Of a stretch of DNA of 64,000 nucleotides, positions 17,056-26,043 are shown piece after piece. Source of the DNA: Dyadobacter sp. NIV53 (lineage in GTDB: Bacteria; Bacteroidota; Bacteroidia; Cytophagales; Spirosomataceae); the NCBI RefSeq assembly GCF_019711195.1, contig NZ_CP081299.1:1426001-1490000 (forward strand), written 5' to 3'. A program made the position numbers and the translations under genes. Positions within the stretch are counted from its first letter, which is position 1, and every line of letters begins with the position of its first letter. Under the pieces are notes generated by a model. It saw nothing but the letters and a program-made list of their open reading frames with translations. It was not told the origin of the DNA and searched no databases.

Positions 17056-17706
17056 TCAGGAACTGACAAAAAGATAGTTTGTTACCATGCCAATCACATG
17101 ATTTTTATGTTGTTCTGTAAAATCATTGAATTCCCTTTCTGTCATATTATGCATTTTCATGTGCATGTTTTTTCCAACCGAAACAAACTGCAAACTCCCC
17201 AAAATAATTGGCATTAAATGCCTGACTTCTATATTGCGAATGGCCCCTTTTTTCACTTCCTCTTCAATCTGGCCAGACAATTTCCTGCTTAAAAGTTCCT
17301 TGTATTTCAAAATTTCAGGAATTAAACTTTCGCAATCACGGTGGATCTCATTCATTAAAAACACCACCAGATTCGGCTCCTGCATCATCAAATGATAATC
17401 TTCTTCGATCATTGCCACAATTTTCTCCTTTAAACTAATAGGCTTATCAAGGATTTTAATTGTATTAGTATAATATAAAGAGAACAGGTCTTTAAATATT
17501 TCAACAAAAAGTTTCTCTTTACTGCGAAAATAATAATTAGTAAGTGCAATATTCATTCCTGCCGCATCAGCAATATCCCTTGCCGTCGTCCCCGCAAAAC
17601 CCTTTTTAAGAAAAACAGATTTCGCTGCTTCCTTTAATTTTTCCTCACTTGATAGATTGATACACTTCACAATACTACTTTGTTGTTTATGGAACAAAGG
17701 TCGCAT
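17056..17706 (-). CDS. TetR/AcrR-family transcriptional regulator
   Basis: The 216-aa protein has a typical N-terminal helix-turn-helix near residues 20-68 (KLKEAAKSVFLKKGFAGTTARDIADAAG, NIALTNYYFRSKEKLF). It is followed by a helical ligand-binding domain. It lies directly upstream of the spt operon on the same strand, so control of sphingolipid genes is the obvious hypothesis. Two overlapping palindromes sit 36-73 nt before its start codon and could be its operator. The ligand is unknown. Confidence 0.9.
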   Translation of the reverse strand: MRPLFHKQQSSIVKCINLSSEEKLKEAAKSVFLKKGFAGTTARDIADAAGMNIALTNYYFRSKEKLFVEIFKDLFSLYYTNTIKILDKPISLKEKIVAMIEEDYHLMMQEPNLVVFLMNEIHRDCESLIPEILKYKELLSRKLSGQIEEEVKKGAIRNIEVRHLMPIILGSLQFVSVGKNMHMKMHNMTEREFNDFTEQHKNHVIGMVTNYLFVSS

Positions 17707-18010
17707 GCTAAACCTAATTCTCCAATCATTTCAAACTCTAATTTTAAACAAACGTTTAAAATCATCTTTTAAAATGATTAAATATTGAAATAATTATATT
17801 TGCAAAAGTAGTTTTTATTAACCGGGAAAGAAAATCTGCTCTAAAAGTAATTATTGTAGAGTACGCATTATCTATTAAACGGCTGCCTGAGTGGCTATAA
17901 AACTTTAACCCGATTTTAATATATATTAAAGTTTTATTAACATATTGTTAAGCGTAGTTCTGCTATCTTTTGAATAATTACTTTTGTTTGGCCAATCAAC
18001 AAGAGTAAAT
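17707..18010. other. Divergent intergenic region between TetR gene and 18011 gene
   Basis: No reading frame was seen. It carries the palindromes listed at 17742-17779. It also has promoter-like patterns facing right: TATATTTG at 17795-17802 without a well-spaced TTG, and TTG at 17945-17947 followed 16 nt later by TATCTTTTG (17964-17972), close to the Bacteroidota -33/-7 form. Either could drive the 18011 gene. Confidence 0.45.
17742..17779. promoter_or_regulatory. Candidate TetR operator: two adjacent palindromes
   Basis: TTTTAAAC (17742-17749) and GTTTAAAA (17754-17761) form a perfect palindrome with a 4-nt spacer. A second pair, AATCAT/ATGATT (17760-17765, 17774-17779), overlaps its right edge. 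The position just upstream of the TetR gene fits autoregulation. Confidence 0.45.
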
Positions 18011-18313
18011 ATGATACACGAAAAAAACTTTCTGCTTGACACGGGCAGAATGATCAAAATCATTATCCGGGGCTACAATTCACCGATCGAACCGGCAATC
18101 AGCGTCAAAATTGAAGTTCTTATCAAGGATCCCAGGGAAGAATACTTTCATGCTCCTATCGGATTGTTACATCCGCAGTTTTGGAAGCTAAAAAAAATGG
18201 ATCAGGAAAAAGCTGCGCTTCTGCAGATAAAGTACAGCGGTGTTTCACAAAAACAGATCAACAAGGCAATCAAGGAATTTGAAGACATTGCATCCTCTTC
18301 CGTTTTATTTTAA
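18011..18313 (+). CDS. Small conserved protein of unknown function, paralogue of 1048-1437
   Basis: The 100-aa product starts at ATG 18011 (MIHEKNFLLDTGRMIKIII). A longer TTG-start frame from 17984 is less likely because the ATG start matches that of the paralogue. It shares the APIGLLHPQFWKLKK core and IKYSGVSQKQINKAI with the copy at 1048-1437 but has no basic tail. No signal peptide or known motif is present. Its stop is only 9 nt from the converging corA stop. The function is not recognised. Confidence 0.8.
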   Translation: MIHEKNFLLDTGRMIKIIIRGYNSPIEPAISVKIEVLIKDPREEYFHAPIGLLHPQFWKLKKMDQEKAALLQIKYSGVSQKQINKAIKEFEDIASSSVLF

Positions 18314-18322
18314 TCTGATGAA

Positions 18323-19225
18323 TTAAAGCCAGCCTCTGCGTTTGAACCAAGTATAAATGATCCCGGTAATCGCTACCATCAGCAACATCACACCCGGGTA
18401 TCCGAACTTCGTTCTCAGTTCGGGCATAAAATCGAAATTCATCCCATAAATGCCCGCTATAAAGGTGAGAGGCATGAAGAAAACCGAAAATATTGTAAGT
18501 ACCCGAATGATTTCATTCGTCCGTTGGGATGATATTGAAAAATAAATGGTGAGCAAATGATTTGTATTTTCAAACAATGTATCATAAATGGTATGCAGCT
18601 TCACATACAAATCCCTGCAATCCCGCGTGTATGTATCGGAATGTTCTTTATCATCAATTTTTTCAATGATTTCATTCGATAATAGTAATATCCTGCGTGT
18701 TACATCCACCTTTCTTTTAAGATAATACAAACCTTCCAAAAGTGATGCTTTCCTGTTTTTGAGAAACATGTTTTCTTCAAAGTACTCAATCTCGTGCGTA
18801 AGTTCGTCCGCCCTGATTTCATAGGTATGCAGCCCGCTTTTCACAATTTCGTTCAGAATGTTATGTGCGGATTTACAAAGCCCTTGTTTGATAAAATTTT
18901 CATTGATTTCCTTAACCTGCGGCCAGTCTTTCCTGTGGATGGTTATGATCAGATCATCCTTCATGAAAATTGCGATCTTATCGGTCAGCTCCTGAACCGT
19001 ATCTGCCTTGTCCGCAACTTTGTCGGTATGCAAGCGAAAAATTATGAAGACATATGAACCGACATTTTCATGTTTCGGAAGATGGTCCGGCTGCAGGCAA
19101 TCTTCAACCGAGGAATTGTGAAGTTCATAATTATTGGCAATTTCCTGCAATTCTTCTTTGGAAGGGTCAGTTACATCTATCCATTCAAATTGGTAAGCGG
19201 ATTTATCGGCTATTGTATTGATCAT
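18323..19225 (-). CDS. corA: CorA-family divalent metal (Mg2+/Co2+) channel
   Basis: The product is about 300 aa. A large N-terminal cytoplasmic domain rich in charged helices is followed by two C-terminal membrane helices. The family selectivity motif is present as YGMNFDFMPEL between them, near residue 259. I chose ATG 19225 (MINTIADKSAYQFEW) over an upstream ATG at 19345 because family members begin close to this point. Such channels form pentamers that import Mg2+ and sometimes Co2+ or Ni2+. It converges with the 18011 gene. Confidence 0.9.
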   Translation of the reverse strand: MINTIADKSAYQFEWIDVTDPSKEELQEIANNYELHNSSVEDCLQPDHLPKHENVGSYVFIIFRLHTDKVADKADTVQELTDKIAIFMKDDLIITIHRKDWPQVKEINENFIKQGLCKSAHNILNEIVKSGLHTYEIRADELTHEIEYFEENMFLKNRKASLLEGLYYLKRKVDVTRRILLLSNEIIEKIDDKEHSDTYTRDCRDLYVKLHTIYDTLFENTNHLLTIYFSISSQRTNEIIRVLTIFSVFFMPLTFIAGIYGMNFDFMPELRTKFGYPGVMLLMVAITGIIYTWFKRRGWL

Positions 19226-19592
19226 GTATGAAAACTGTAAAATCGCAAAACGGTAAAGATCGTAAATAGCCAGTGCTTTTTCAAAGATCAGATATTTTCC
19301 TGCGCGGAAGGTCGGGCTGGTCTTCCCTGAAATCGCCGGATTCAAATAATGTTTCTCTCTGCTTTATATTTGGTGAACAAACATTCACATCAGATTGGGA
19401 GGAATGAGCAAAATGATGATTTTCATTTGCATCCATGCTTAAAAAACTAACTGTGGGAAAAACTGCCATTGCACTGCCTGATCGGTAATGAAACTGGCGT
19501 CTTTTGTAAAATGATTCCATGTTGAAATTTTTTGTGCGTTCTCAAAATCATATGCAAGCTAAATCTGGATCTTAAACTCATGTATTTTGAAC
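19226..19592. other. Intergenic region, no supported gene
   Basis: A 79-codon minus-strand frame (19281-19520) exists, but it overlaps the rejected corA extension, lacks a ribosome-binding site and shows no family features. I do not call it. The corA promoter should lie here. Confidence 0.5.
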
Positions 19593-20582
19593 TCATTCTG
19601 CTTCAACCACCAGATGCTGCATTTCTTCCAAAACCATATCAAAATCCTGGTTTTTTGTCCAGTCTATTGTTTTATGCAACGTTGTATCCAAAGGTGCCCA
19701 ACGCTCCGGTTCACCATCCATACTGATTACAACACTCGGCGTTTTGGTAGCGGCGGCTATATGCGAAACTCCTGTACAGTTACTTATCAGTAAAGCTGCG
19801 TCCTTAATTAACTGTCCTATTTCTCCGAGCCCGGTTTGTCCTGTCAGATCAACCGGGGAATAACTCATCCTGTTCACAACCTGGCGCGTTATAGTTGCTT
19901 CTTCCCTCGTACCCGTTACAATGATCTGGTAACCATTTTCGGCACAATGATCGGCAAGGCTGGCAAAATTGGCAGGTGGCCATTGTCGCCAGCTTCCTCT
20001 GGAACCTGGATGTACACACACATAATTTTTGATTTTCACGGGCAGATTTAACAATTCCAGATTCTTCACTTCTGTATCGGTTATCGGAAATTCCAGGTCA
20101 GTCCCTCTTTGAGAAATTCCCAGATTTTCCAGCATAAGTAAATGCCTCAGGATTTCGGAAATTCCGGCTGGGTACTGAATAAATAAATCTCCGGGCATAT
20201 AATTGCCGGCACTGTGAAATCCTGCAATAACACCAGTTGAAATATTTTGTAACATCTCATTTACAATGCTGCCATTACCCTGCATCTGAAGAATGAGATC
20301 AAAATTTTCCTGCTTCATCCGCTGACTGAAATTTGTCCATTCTCTTTCATTAAATGGCTGTTCGGGCAAACCGGGGTAACCCGGGAAATGAATGAATGAA
20401 TCGATATAGGCTGAAAACCTGCTTACAAAGGAAGCCGCCCAGGGCAACCCCAAAAGTGTAATATGTGCAGCCGGATATGCCGCCCTCAACGCCCTTAATG
20501 CAGGAACAGCACAAAGCATGTCACCCAATTGCAATGCCCTGAACACGGCTATTTTCCGAACGGTTTCTGGTTTTAATTTCAT
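19593..20582 (-). CDS. Glycosyltransferase family 9 (heptosyltransferase-like)
   Basis: The 329-aa GT-B enzyme begins KIAVFRALQLGDMLCAVPALRALRAAYP and has the typical donor-site region VCVHPGSRGSWRQWPPANF near residue 180. ISNCTGVSHIAAATKTPSVV follows near 265. The family transfers heptose or related sugars in the inner core of lipopolysaccharide. It overlaps the GT2 gene by 4 nt (ATGA), so it is the last gene of a three-gene operon with the carbamoyltransferase. A second GT9 and gmhB lie at 26-27.7 kb, which supports heptose use. Confidence 0.87.
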   Translation of the reverse strand: MKLKPETVRKIAVFRALQLGDMLCAVPALRALRAAYPAAHITLLGLPWAASFVSRFSAYIDSFIHFPGYPGLPEQPFNEREWTNFSQRMKQENFDLILQMQGNGSIVNEMLQNISTGVIAGFHSAGNYMPGDLFIQYPAGISEILRHLLMLENLGISQRGTDLEFPITDTEVKNLELLNLPVKIKNYVCVHPGSRGSWRQWPPANFASLADHCAENGYQIIVTGTREEATITRQVVNRMSYSPVDLTGQTGLGEIGQLIKDAALLISNCTGVSHIAAATKTPSVVISMDGEPERWAPLDTTLHKTIDWTKNQDFDMVLEEMQHLVVEAE

Positions 20583-21564
20583 AAGAAAAATACTTTATAC
20601 CTGATCGCACCACATAATGTCCAAAAGACCGATAAATATGGAATAAACAGACTGGTGACAATCATTTCCATGCCATGCGAAAACGACATGACAGTTCCTT
20701 TTAAACGTTTATAAATAAATTTTGCAATGAAAAGACCCCACATTCCAATTGTAACAAAACCCGCAGCAAGATGACCTAATGTAAACAATATGATTGCTGC
20801 CAAACTCAAAATAATGATAAGATAATAGCTCCAGACCGGATGGGAGGCGATTTTTTTACGATAAAAATCCGGGTACTTTTTAAACAGCAATGCATTAAAC
20901 ATACTTTTCTTTTGATCCCGAATACTTACACCCCAGGGCGCTTTTCTTACGGGATGGATTACTTTGGCATTATCTAATTTTACAATAGGAACCTGGTGTT
21001 TAAACAGTTCAAATTCCAGCGCGGAGTCTTCACGCCAGGCGGAAGGAAACGCTTCATCAAAACCATGAACAAGGTCAAGTGCAGGGCGGCTACACGCACA
21101 ATTTGCTGTGATAAAATCAGCAGTTGCCAGTTGAGAAACATTTCTCTGATAATCCGTAGGTTTTTCTGGAACCGGAACAATTACCTTTCCTGTGAAACTA
21201 ATTCGTTCTTTTCTGTTCAACTGATATGCGTCCCAGTAATCATCAATCCAGTTTCCGGAAGGAATACAATCATCATCGGTAAAAACTATCAGATCTCCCG
21301 CAGCATCTTTCCAGCCGAAGTTTCGAGCAGCGGCAGGCCCCTTTTTTCGGGCAAATGATTAGATTTTAACTGAAAGTTCAGATCAAAAGAGCTCATTTCA
21401 AATATTACCTTTTCAGTAGCCGGGTCTGGTCCGTCAGAAACAACAATTACTTCAAAATATCGCTTATCAAAGTTTTGATCATAAATAGCTTTCAAACAAC
21501 GGGTCAGTAAATCTGGCCGCTTGAAGGTAGGGATCACAACGGAAACACAGATCATCTTATTCAC
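20579..21564 (-). CDS. Glycosyltransferase family 2, split by a 1-nt frameshift
   Basis: Two frames together make one GT2 enzyme. The 5' part (21564-21289) has VVIPTFKRPDLLTRCL and VIVVSDGPDP. The 3' part has REDSALEFELF and three to four C-terminal membrane segments. The break is in a run of six T (21342-21347, plus strand). Adding one base restores KKGPAAARNFGWKDAAGD and the metal-binding VFTDDDCIP, the most conserved part of the GT2 fold, which is encoded intact in the other frame. The start is a GTG overlapping the carbamoyltransferase stop (GTGA); ATG 21555 is the alternative. The sugar and acceptor are unknown. The intact flanks point to an assembly indel rather than decay. Confidence 0.85.
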
Positions 21565-23369
21565 TTTTCCAGGATAAAAGAATTGATAATCAGCGCATCA
21601 AAAGGAGACGTCCAAAAACATTCAACAGCATCTCTCGGAGAACAAACAATGGGTTCACCTCTCGTATTAAATGAGGTATTGACCAAAACCGGAACACCTG
21701 TCAGCGCTTTAAATTCCCTGATTAGGTCATAATAGACAGGATGCTGCTGTTGATTGATCGTTTGAATCCGGGCTGTTCCATCAATATGCCGCACTGCCGG
21801 TATCTGATCCGCTTTTTCCTGCCTAACCGGATAAACGAAGAGCATAAAAGGTGATGTTCCGGCTCCTTCAAACCACTCAGGAGCATCTTCTTCCAGTACT
21901 ACCGGTGCTACCGGCCTGAAATCTTCCCGGTCTTTAATGTCATTTAGCCTTGCCTGCATATCAGCATGAATTGGAGACGCAAGTATGGAACGGCTGCCGA
22001 GAGATCGGGGACCAAATTCCATTCTTCCCTGATACCAGGCTATCACTTTATTTTCGGCAAGTATGGCGGCAGTTTCTTTTGCGATATTGTAAAGTCTTTT
22101 ATAAGGAGTTTTAGTCCAGAGTAAAAACTTTTCAATTTCTTCGTCCGAATAAGAAGGTCCCCAGTACACATGATCCATTGGAGAGGTGTATTTTTCGGAA
22201 CTGGTTTTTCCGTTCAGCTTCACATCAATCCACATAGCGGCACCAAGCGCAGTTCCGGCATCGCCCGCCGCCGGCTGAACCCAGATATTTTTAAACGGGC
22301 CATTATCACGGATTACGGCATTCATGACGCAATTCAGTGCCACACCACCTGCCATACAAAGATTATCCGTATCTGATTGTGTGTGCAGCCATGCCACTAA
22401 TTTCAGTACCGTTTTTTCCAGTACTTTTTGAAGCGAATGAGCTATATCATGATGAATCTGCTCAAAAGGATCATCTTTTTTACGTCCGGTGCCCCACCAT
22501 AATTCCGGATCGAAATCATCAATGGTATACATCCCGTTTTCTCCAGCATGCAGTACAGAATCAAAATGACCGACATAAACAGGACTTCCGTAAGACGCCA
22601 GCGCCATTACTTTATATTCGTCGGAAGAATGGAGAAAACCCAGGTAGGTCGTTATTTTTTCGTACAACATGCCCAGTGAGTGCGGCATTTCAACTGTTGC
22701 TAATTGTGTAAGTTTATTGCCTTCTCCAATGAAATATCCGGTAGTTGCTTTTTCGCCGCGGCCATCCAGAGTAATTACAGCTGCTTTATTGTAAGGAGAA
22801 GGGAAATAGGCACTTGCAGCATGCGCGATATGGTGGTTTACAAATTCCCACTTGTCAGTTAATGAACCCGCATTTTCAAACCGTTTTTGCAAATGATGCG
22901 GATAACCATCTCTGAGCTGTTCAGGAGCTTTTCTGATGTAATTCAAAAAAAGTGTGTCCCAGCCATTATAAATATCTGTTTTTGTTTCAAGGCTGGTTTG
23001 AAAATATTCATAATCTTCGACCAGGCCTTTGTTTTTCCCCATGGAAATTTCATCTGATAAATTATTCAAAATCTCATCCTTTGATCCATCCGGGATTCCA
23101 TCCGGGATTCCATCGGGGATTCCATCCGGGATTCCATCGGGATCAAAGGAATAAGCAATCTTGTCTACGTCTTTTAAATGTATTCCGGCCGTTTTCAAAC
23201 AATAGTCAATGGCATGAAAAGGAAGTTCGTAAGCTGAAAATGGAACAGGCCGCTTACCATGTTTAATATGTGTAAATCTCTCTTCTTCCGCAGCGGCAAT
23301 GATTTTTCCATCTTTTACCAGCGCAGCGGCAGTATCATGAAAAGCGGCATTAATACCGAGTATATACAT
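21561..23369 (-). CDS. NodU/CmcH-family O-carbamoyltransferase
   Basis: The 602-aa protein has the N-terminal nucleotide-binding start YILGINAAFHDTAAALVKDG. It also has NHHIAHAASAYFPSPY near residue 180, GGVALNCVMNAVIRD near 345, and the C-terminal YrdC-like fold start FGPRSLGSRSILASP near 460. These enzymes move a carbamoyl group from carbamoyl phosphate, via carbamoyl-AMP, to a sugar hydroxyl. Here it is the first gene of the GT operon, so it probably decorates a surface glycan. A stretch of tandem GIPD units (around residues 76-95) is inserted in the N-terminal domain. Confidence 0.9.
   Translation of the reverse strand: MYILGINAAFHDTAAALVKDGKIIAAAEEERFTHIKHGKRPVPFSAYELPFHAIDYCLKTAGIHLKDVDKIAYSFDPDGIPDGIPDGIPDGIPDGSKDEILNNLSDEISMGKNKGLVEDYEYFQTSLETKTDIYNGWDTLFLNYIRKAPEQLRDGYPHHLQKRFENAGSLTDKWEFVNHHIAHAASAYFPSPYNKAAVITLDGRGEKATTGYFIGEGNKLTQLATVEMPHSLGMLYEKITTYLGFLHSSDEYKVMALASYGSPVYVGHFDSVLHAGENGMYTIDDFDPELWWGTGRKKDDPFEQIHHDIAHSLQKVLEKTVLKLVAWLHTQSDTDNLCMAGGVALNCVMNAVIRDNGPFKNIWVQPAAGDAGTALGAAMWIDVKLNGKTSSEKYTSPMDHVYWGPSYSDEEIEKFLLWTKTPYKRLYNIAKETAAILAENKVIAWYQGRMEFGPRSLGSRSILASPIHADMQARLNDIKDREDFRPVAPVVLEEDAPEWFEGAGTSPFMLFVYPVRQEKADQIPAVRHIDGTARIQTINQQQHPVYYDLIREFKALTGVPVLVNTSFNTRGEPIVCSPRDAVECFWTSPFDALIINSFILEK
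23086..23143. repeat. In-frame 12-nt tandem repeat inside the carbamoyltransferase gene
   Basis: The unit CCATCCGGGATT, with a C/G variant in some copies, is repeated 4.8 times. On the coding strand it encodes a (Pro-Asp-Gly-Ile) ladder. Because the unit length is a multiple of three, copy-number changes would lengthen or shorten the loop without breaking the frame. Confidence 0.92.
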
Positions 23370-23729
23370 ACAAAATCAGGTCAGTTTAAAATTTTGCCAA
23401 CGGGTAAAAGTTTTATGCCAGACGTATCCTGAATTCTAAATCATTTATTAAGCGGTATTACTTCTGTAAATAACCTGCAGGATGATTAAAATAAAGGCAG
23501 ATTTAGCGATTAAAATGTCTTTGGCAGGATTGAAATCTGCTCGATTTGTAGATTTAATTCCCTATTAACCAATCATTACCAACTAGTTAGACTACAATTA
23601 GAAGATATAATTTTTATAAACGCTTTGGAACCGCTTCTACCATTGATTCGGATAAAACGAGAGCCAACTGGCACCGTTTTTTAGCACGCCCTGTAAATTT
23701 TTAAAACTCAACGGATCTGACTAAAATGT
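23370..23729. other. Divergent promoter region of the glycan locus
   Basis: This 360-nt A+T-rich space separates the leftward carbamoyltransferase operon from the rightward glycosyltransferase operon. No reading frame or clear TAnnTTTG/TTG promoter pair was found. Promoters for both directions are expected here by position only. Confidence 0.5.
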
Positions 23730-24731
23730 ATGAACAATGGCAATGAAAAAACAAGGCTCAAAATATTTACATGGCACGTTCACGGCAGTTATTTATTTTA
23801 CTTATCGCAGGGTGAATATGACATTTATATTCCGGTCAATCATGAAAAAAGTGAAGGGTATTATGGCCGCGGACAAACATTTCCTTTTGGTAAAAATGTG
23901 ATTGAAGTTCCCGCTGAAGAAGTCAGGAATATGACTTTTGACTGCATTCTGTTTCAATCGGAAAAGAATTTCTTAACAGACCAGCACGAAATACTTGCGG
24001 ATTGGCAAAAGGGACTTCCCAGGGTTTACGTGGAGCACAATACGCCTGAAACCCATCCTACAAACAGTATTCACATACTGACCGACCCGGCGGTAGTGTT
24101 GGTGCATGTAACCCATTTTAACAAACTCATGTGGGAGAACCGGAATATACCGTACATCCGGGTAATTGAACATGGTGTAACCGAGCCACGGGTTTCTTAC
24201 CAGGGGCACATTCCAAAGGGAATTGTAGTGATCAACCATATCCAGCAACGGGGAAGAATAACCGGCTGGGACATTTTTGAAGAAGTCAGAAAACATGTTC
24301 CGCTGGATCTGGTTGGAATGGGAACACATGAATCCGGCGGGCTGGGTGAAGTGCTCAATCCCGTACTACCGGAATTCATCAGTCAGTACCGTTTTTTTTT
24401 CAATCCAATCAGGTACACGAGTTTTGGTCTGGCTGTGTGCGAAGCAATGATGGCTGGAATGCCGGTTGTAGCACTTGCGACTACTGAATATGTTACGGTC
24501 ATTAAGAATGGCCACTCCGGATTTATAGATACGAATATCGAAAATCTTATAAATAGCATGAAATACCTCATTAACAACCCGTTAAAGGCGAAAGAAATGG
24601 GAGAAAATGCTCAGTATATAGCCAAAGAAAAGTTTAACATCCAAAGATTTACAAGCGATTGGAAGCATACTTTCCAGGAGGCTATTCACTTAACTATCCA
24701 CAATCATGAGGAAAAAAATAGCATTTATTAG
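23730..24731 (+). CDS. GT-B-type glycosyltransferase (GT4-like)
   Basis: The 333-aa protein has an N-terminal acceptor half starting IFTWHVHGSYLFYLSQG and an acidic WDIFEEVRK region. Its C-terminal donor half contains YTSFGLAVCEAMMAGMPVVAL near residue 229, the E-x7-E-like motif of GT4 enzymes. ATTEYVTVIKNGHSGF follows. Similar short GT4-like proteins appear in exopolysaccharide and lipopolysaccharide loci. Its 3' end overlaps the next glycosyltransferase by 26 nt. Sugar specificity is unknown. Confidence 0.82.
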   Translation: MNNGNEKTRLKIFTWHVHGSYLFYLSQGEYDIYIPVNHEKSEGYYGRGQTFPFGKNVIEVPAEEVRNMTFDCILFQSEKNFLTDQHEILADWQKGLPRVYVEHNTPETHPTNSIHILTDPAVVLVHVTHFNKLMWENRNIPYIRVIEHGVTEPRVSYQGHIPKGIVVINHIQQRGRITGWDIFEEVRKHVPLDLVGMGTHESGGLGEVLNPVLPEFISQYRFFFNPIRYTSFGLAVCEAMMAGMPVVALATTEYVTVIKNGHSGFIDTNIENLINSMKYLINNPLKAKEMGENAQYIAKEKFNIQRFTSDWKHTFQEAIHLTIHNHEEKNSIY

Positions 24732-26032
24732 TGAACATGCCTCGCCTCTGGCCGTTCTTGGCGGAGTTGACAGCGGAGGCCAGAATGTCTATGTTGCTGA
24801 AATCTGTAAACATCTCATACGCCAGGATTACAGCATTGATATATACACCAGAAAAGACTCTGACCAACTGGAAGAAACCGTTTCGTGGATGCCGGATATA
24901 CGCGTAATCCATGTTGCAGCCGGCCCTGCCGAAAGTGTTCCCAAAGAATTGTTATTAAGTCATATGGCTGAATTTACAAGCAGTATGATCAATTATATTA
25001 AACAAAACCAACTCGAATACGACCTGGTCCATGCTAATTTTTTTATGTCCGGCTGGGTCGCTTCACAAATAAAAAGTCAGTTAAATATTCCTTATGTCAT
25101 TACTTTCCATGCCTTGGGTAAAATTCGGATGATCCATCAGAAAGAATCTGATGCTTTCCCGCCGAGCCGCCTTATAATTGAACAGATGATCGTGCACGAT
25201 GCAGATCAGATCATTGCCGAATGTCCTCAGGATGAACAGGATCTGCTGGATTATTATAATGCGGATCCTAAAAAAATAACGGTCATTCCCTTGCGGTTTC
25301 AGCTCAAATGAATTTTATCCTTCATCCAAACAAAATGCAAGGACAATGCTGAACCTTTCCATGAAAGATACCGTGCTTCTGCAGTTGGGCCGGATCGTAC
25401 CCAGAAAAGGCATTGATAATGTGATCCGTGCTGTGGGCAAATTGAAGGATATTCCCAGCTTGAAACTGCTCATTGTAGGAGGTGCAAAGGAAAGCCCGGA
25501 CTTTGAAAAAGATTCAGAATTTAAAAGGCTTAGAAAAATTGCGACAGATGAAGGTGTTCTGGAATCCGTCATTTTTACAGGGCGTAAAGACAGGGATGAA
25601 CTTAAATATTATTATCAGGCAGCAGATTTCTTCATCTCAACTCCATGGTACGAGCCATTTGGTATAACGCCGCTGGAAGCTATGGCATGCGGAACGCCGG
25701 TGATCGGCTCGGATGTGGGAGGAATTAAATATAGTGTAAAACACCAGTATACCGGGTTTCTGGTACCACCGCACAATCCGGAAGCTCTCGCTTCGGCAGT
25801 AAGAAAAGGAATAGCAGATCCTGTGAATTACCAGAATCTGTGCAAAAATGCCCTGAAAAGAGTCAATGAAATGTTTACCTGGGATTGTGTTGCCAGGCAA
25901 ACCCATATTTTATACGAACAGGTTATCTTCGCTTCCCGACAAAAATCTGTTTTTCTATTGGGCAGCAGTTATTTGAGAAGACGGCAAATGAGAGGATTAC
26001 GCTATAATTCTCCAACGTATTCTGTACAATAA
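24706..26032 (+). CDS. GT4 glycosyltransferase (sucrose-synthase-like), split by a 1-nt frameshift
   Basis: The first frame (24706-25311) gives the N-terminal half: KIAFISEHASPLAVLGGVDSGGQNVYV, then VHANFFMSGWVAS and VITFHALGK. The second frame, open from 25346, supplies the donor half: LLQLGRIVPRKGIDNVIRA, YEPFGITPLEAMACGTPVIGS and GFLVPPHN. Between them the sequence around 25288-25292 has one base too many. Dropping it gives the family linker VIPCGFSSNEFYPSSKQNAR. The joined protein would be about 440 aa, normal for GT4. Its neighbours gmhB and GT9 suggest lipopolysaccharide-type glycan assembly. Both halves are well preserved, so an assembly error is more likely than inactivation. Confidence 0.85.
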
Positions 26033-26043
26033 CTTTATCAGAA

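Noticed and set aside
19281..19520. 79-codon minus-strand frame
   Set aside because: It has no ribosome site, no family features and overlaps the rejected corA extension.
1758..23592. Shared CTAACTAGTTGG motif near 1.76 kb and, inverted, near 23.58 kb
   Set aside because: A 12-nt match within 64 kb of A+T-rich DNA is expected by chance, and no matching context was found.
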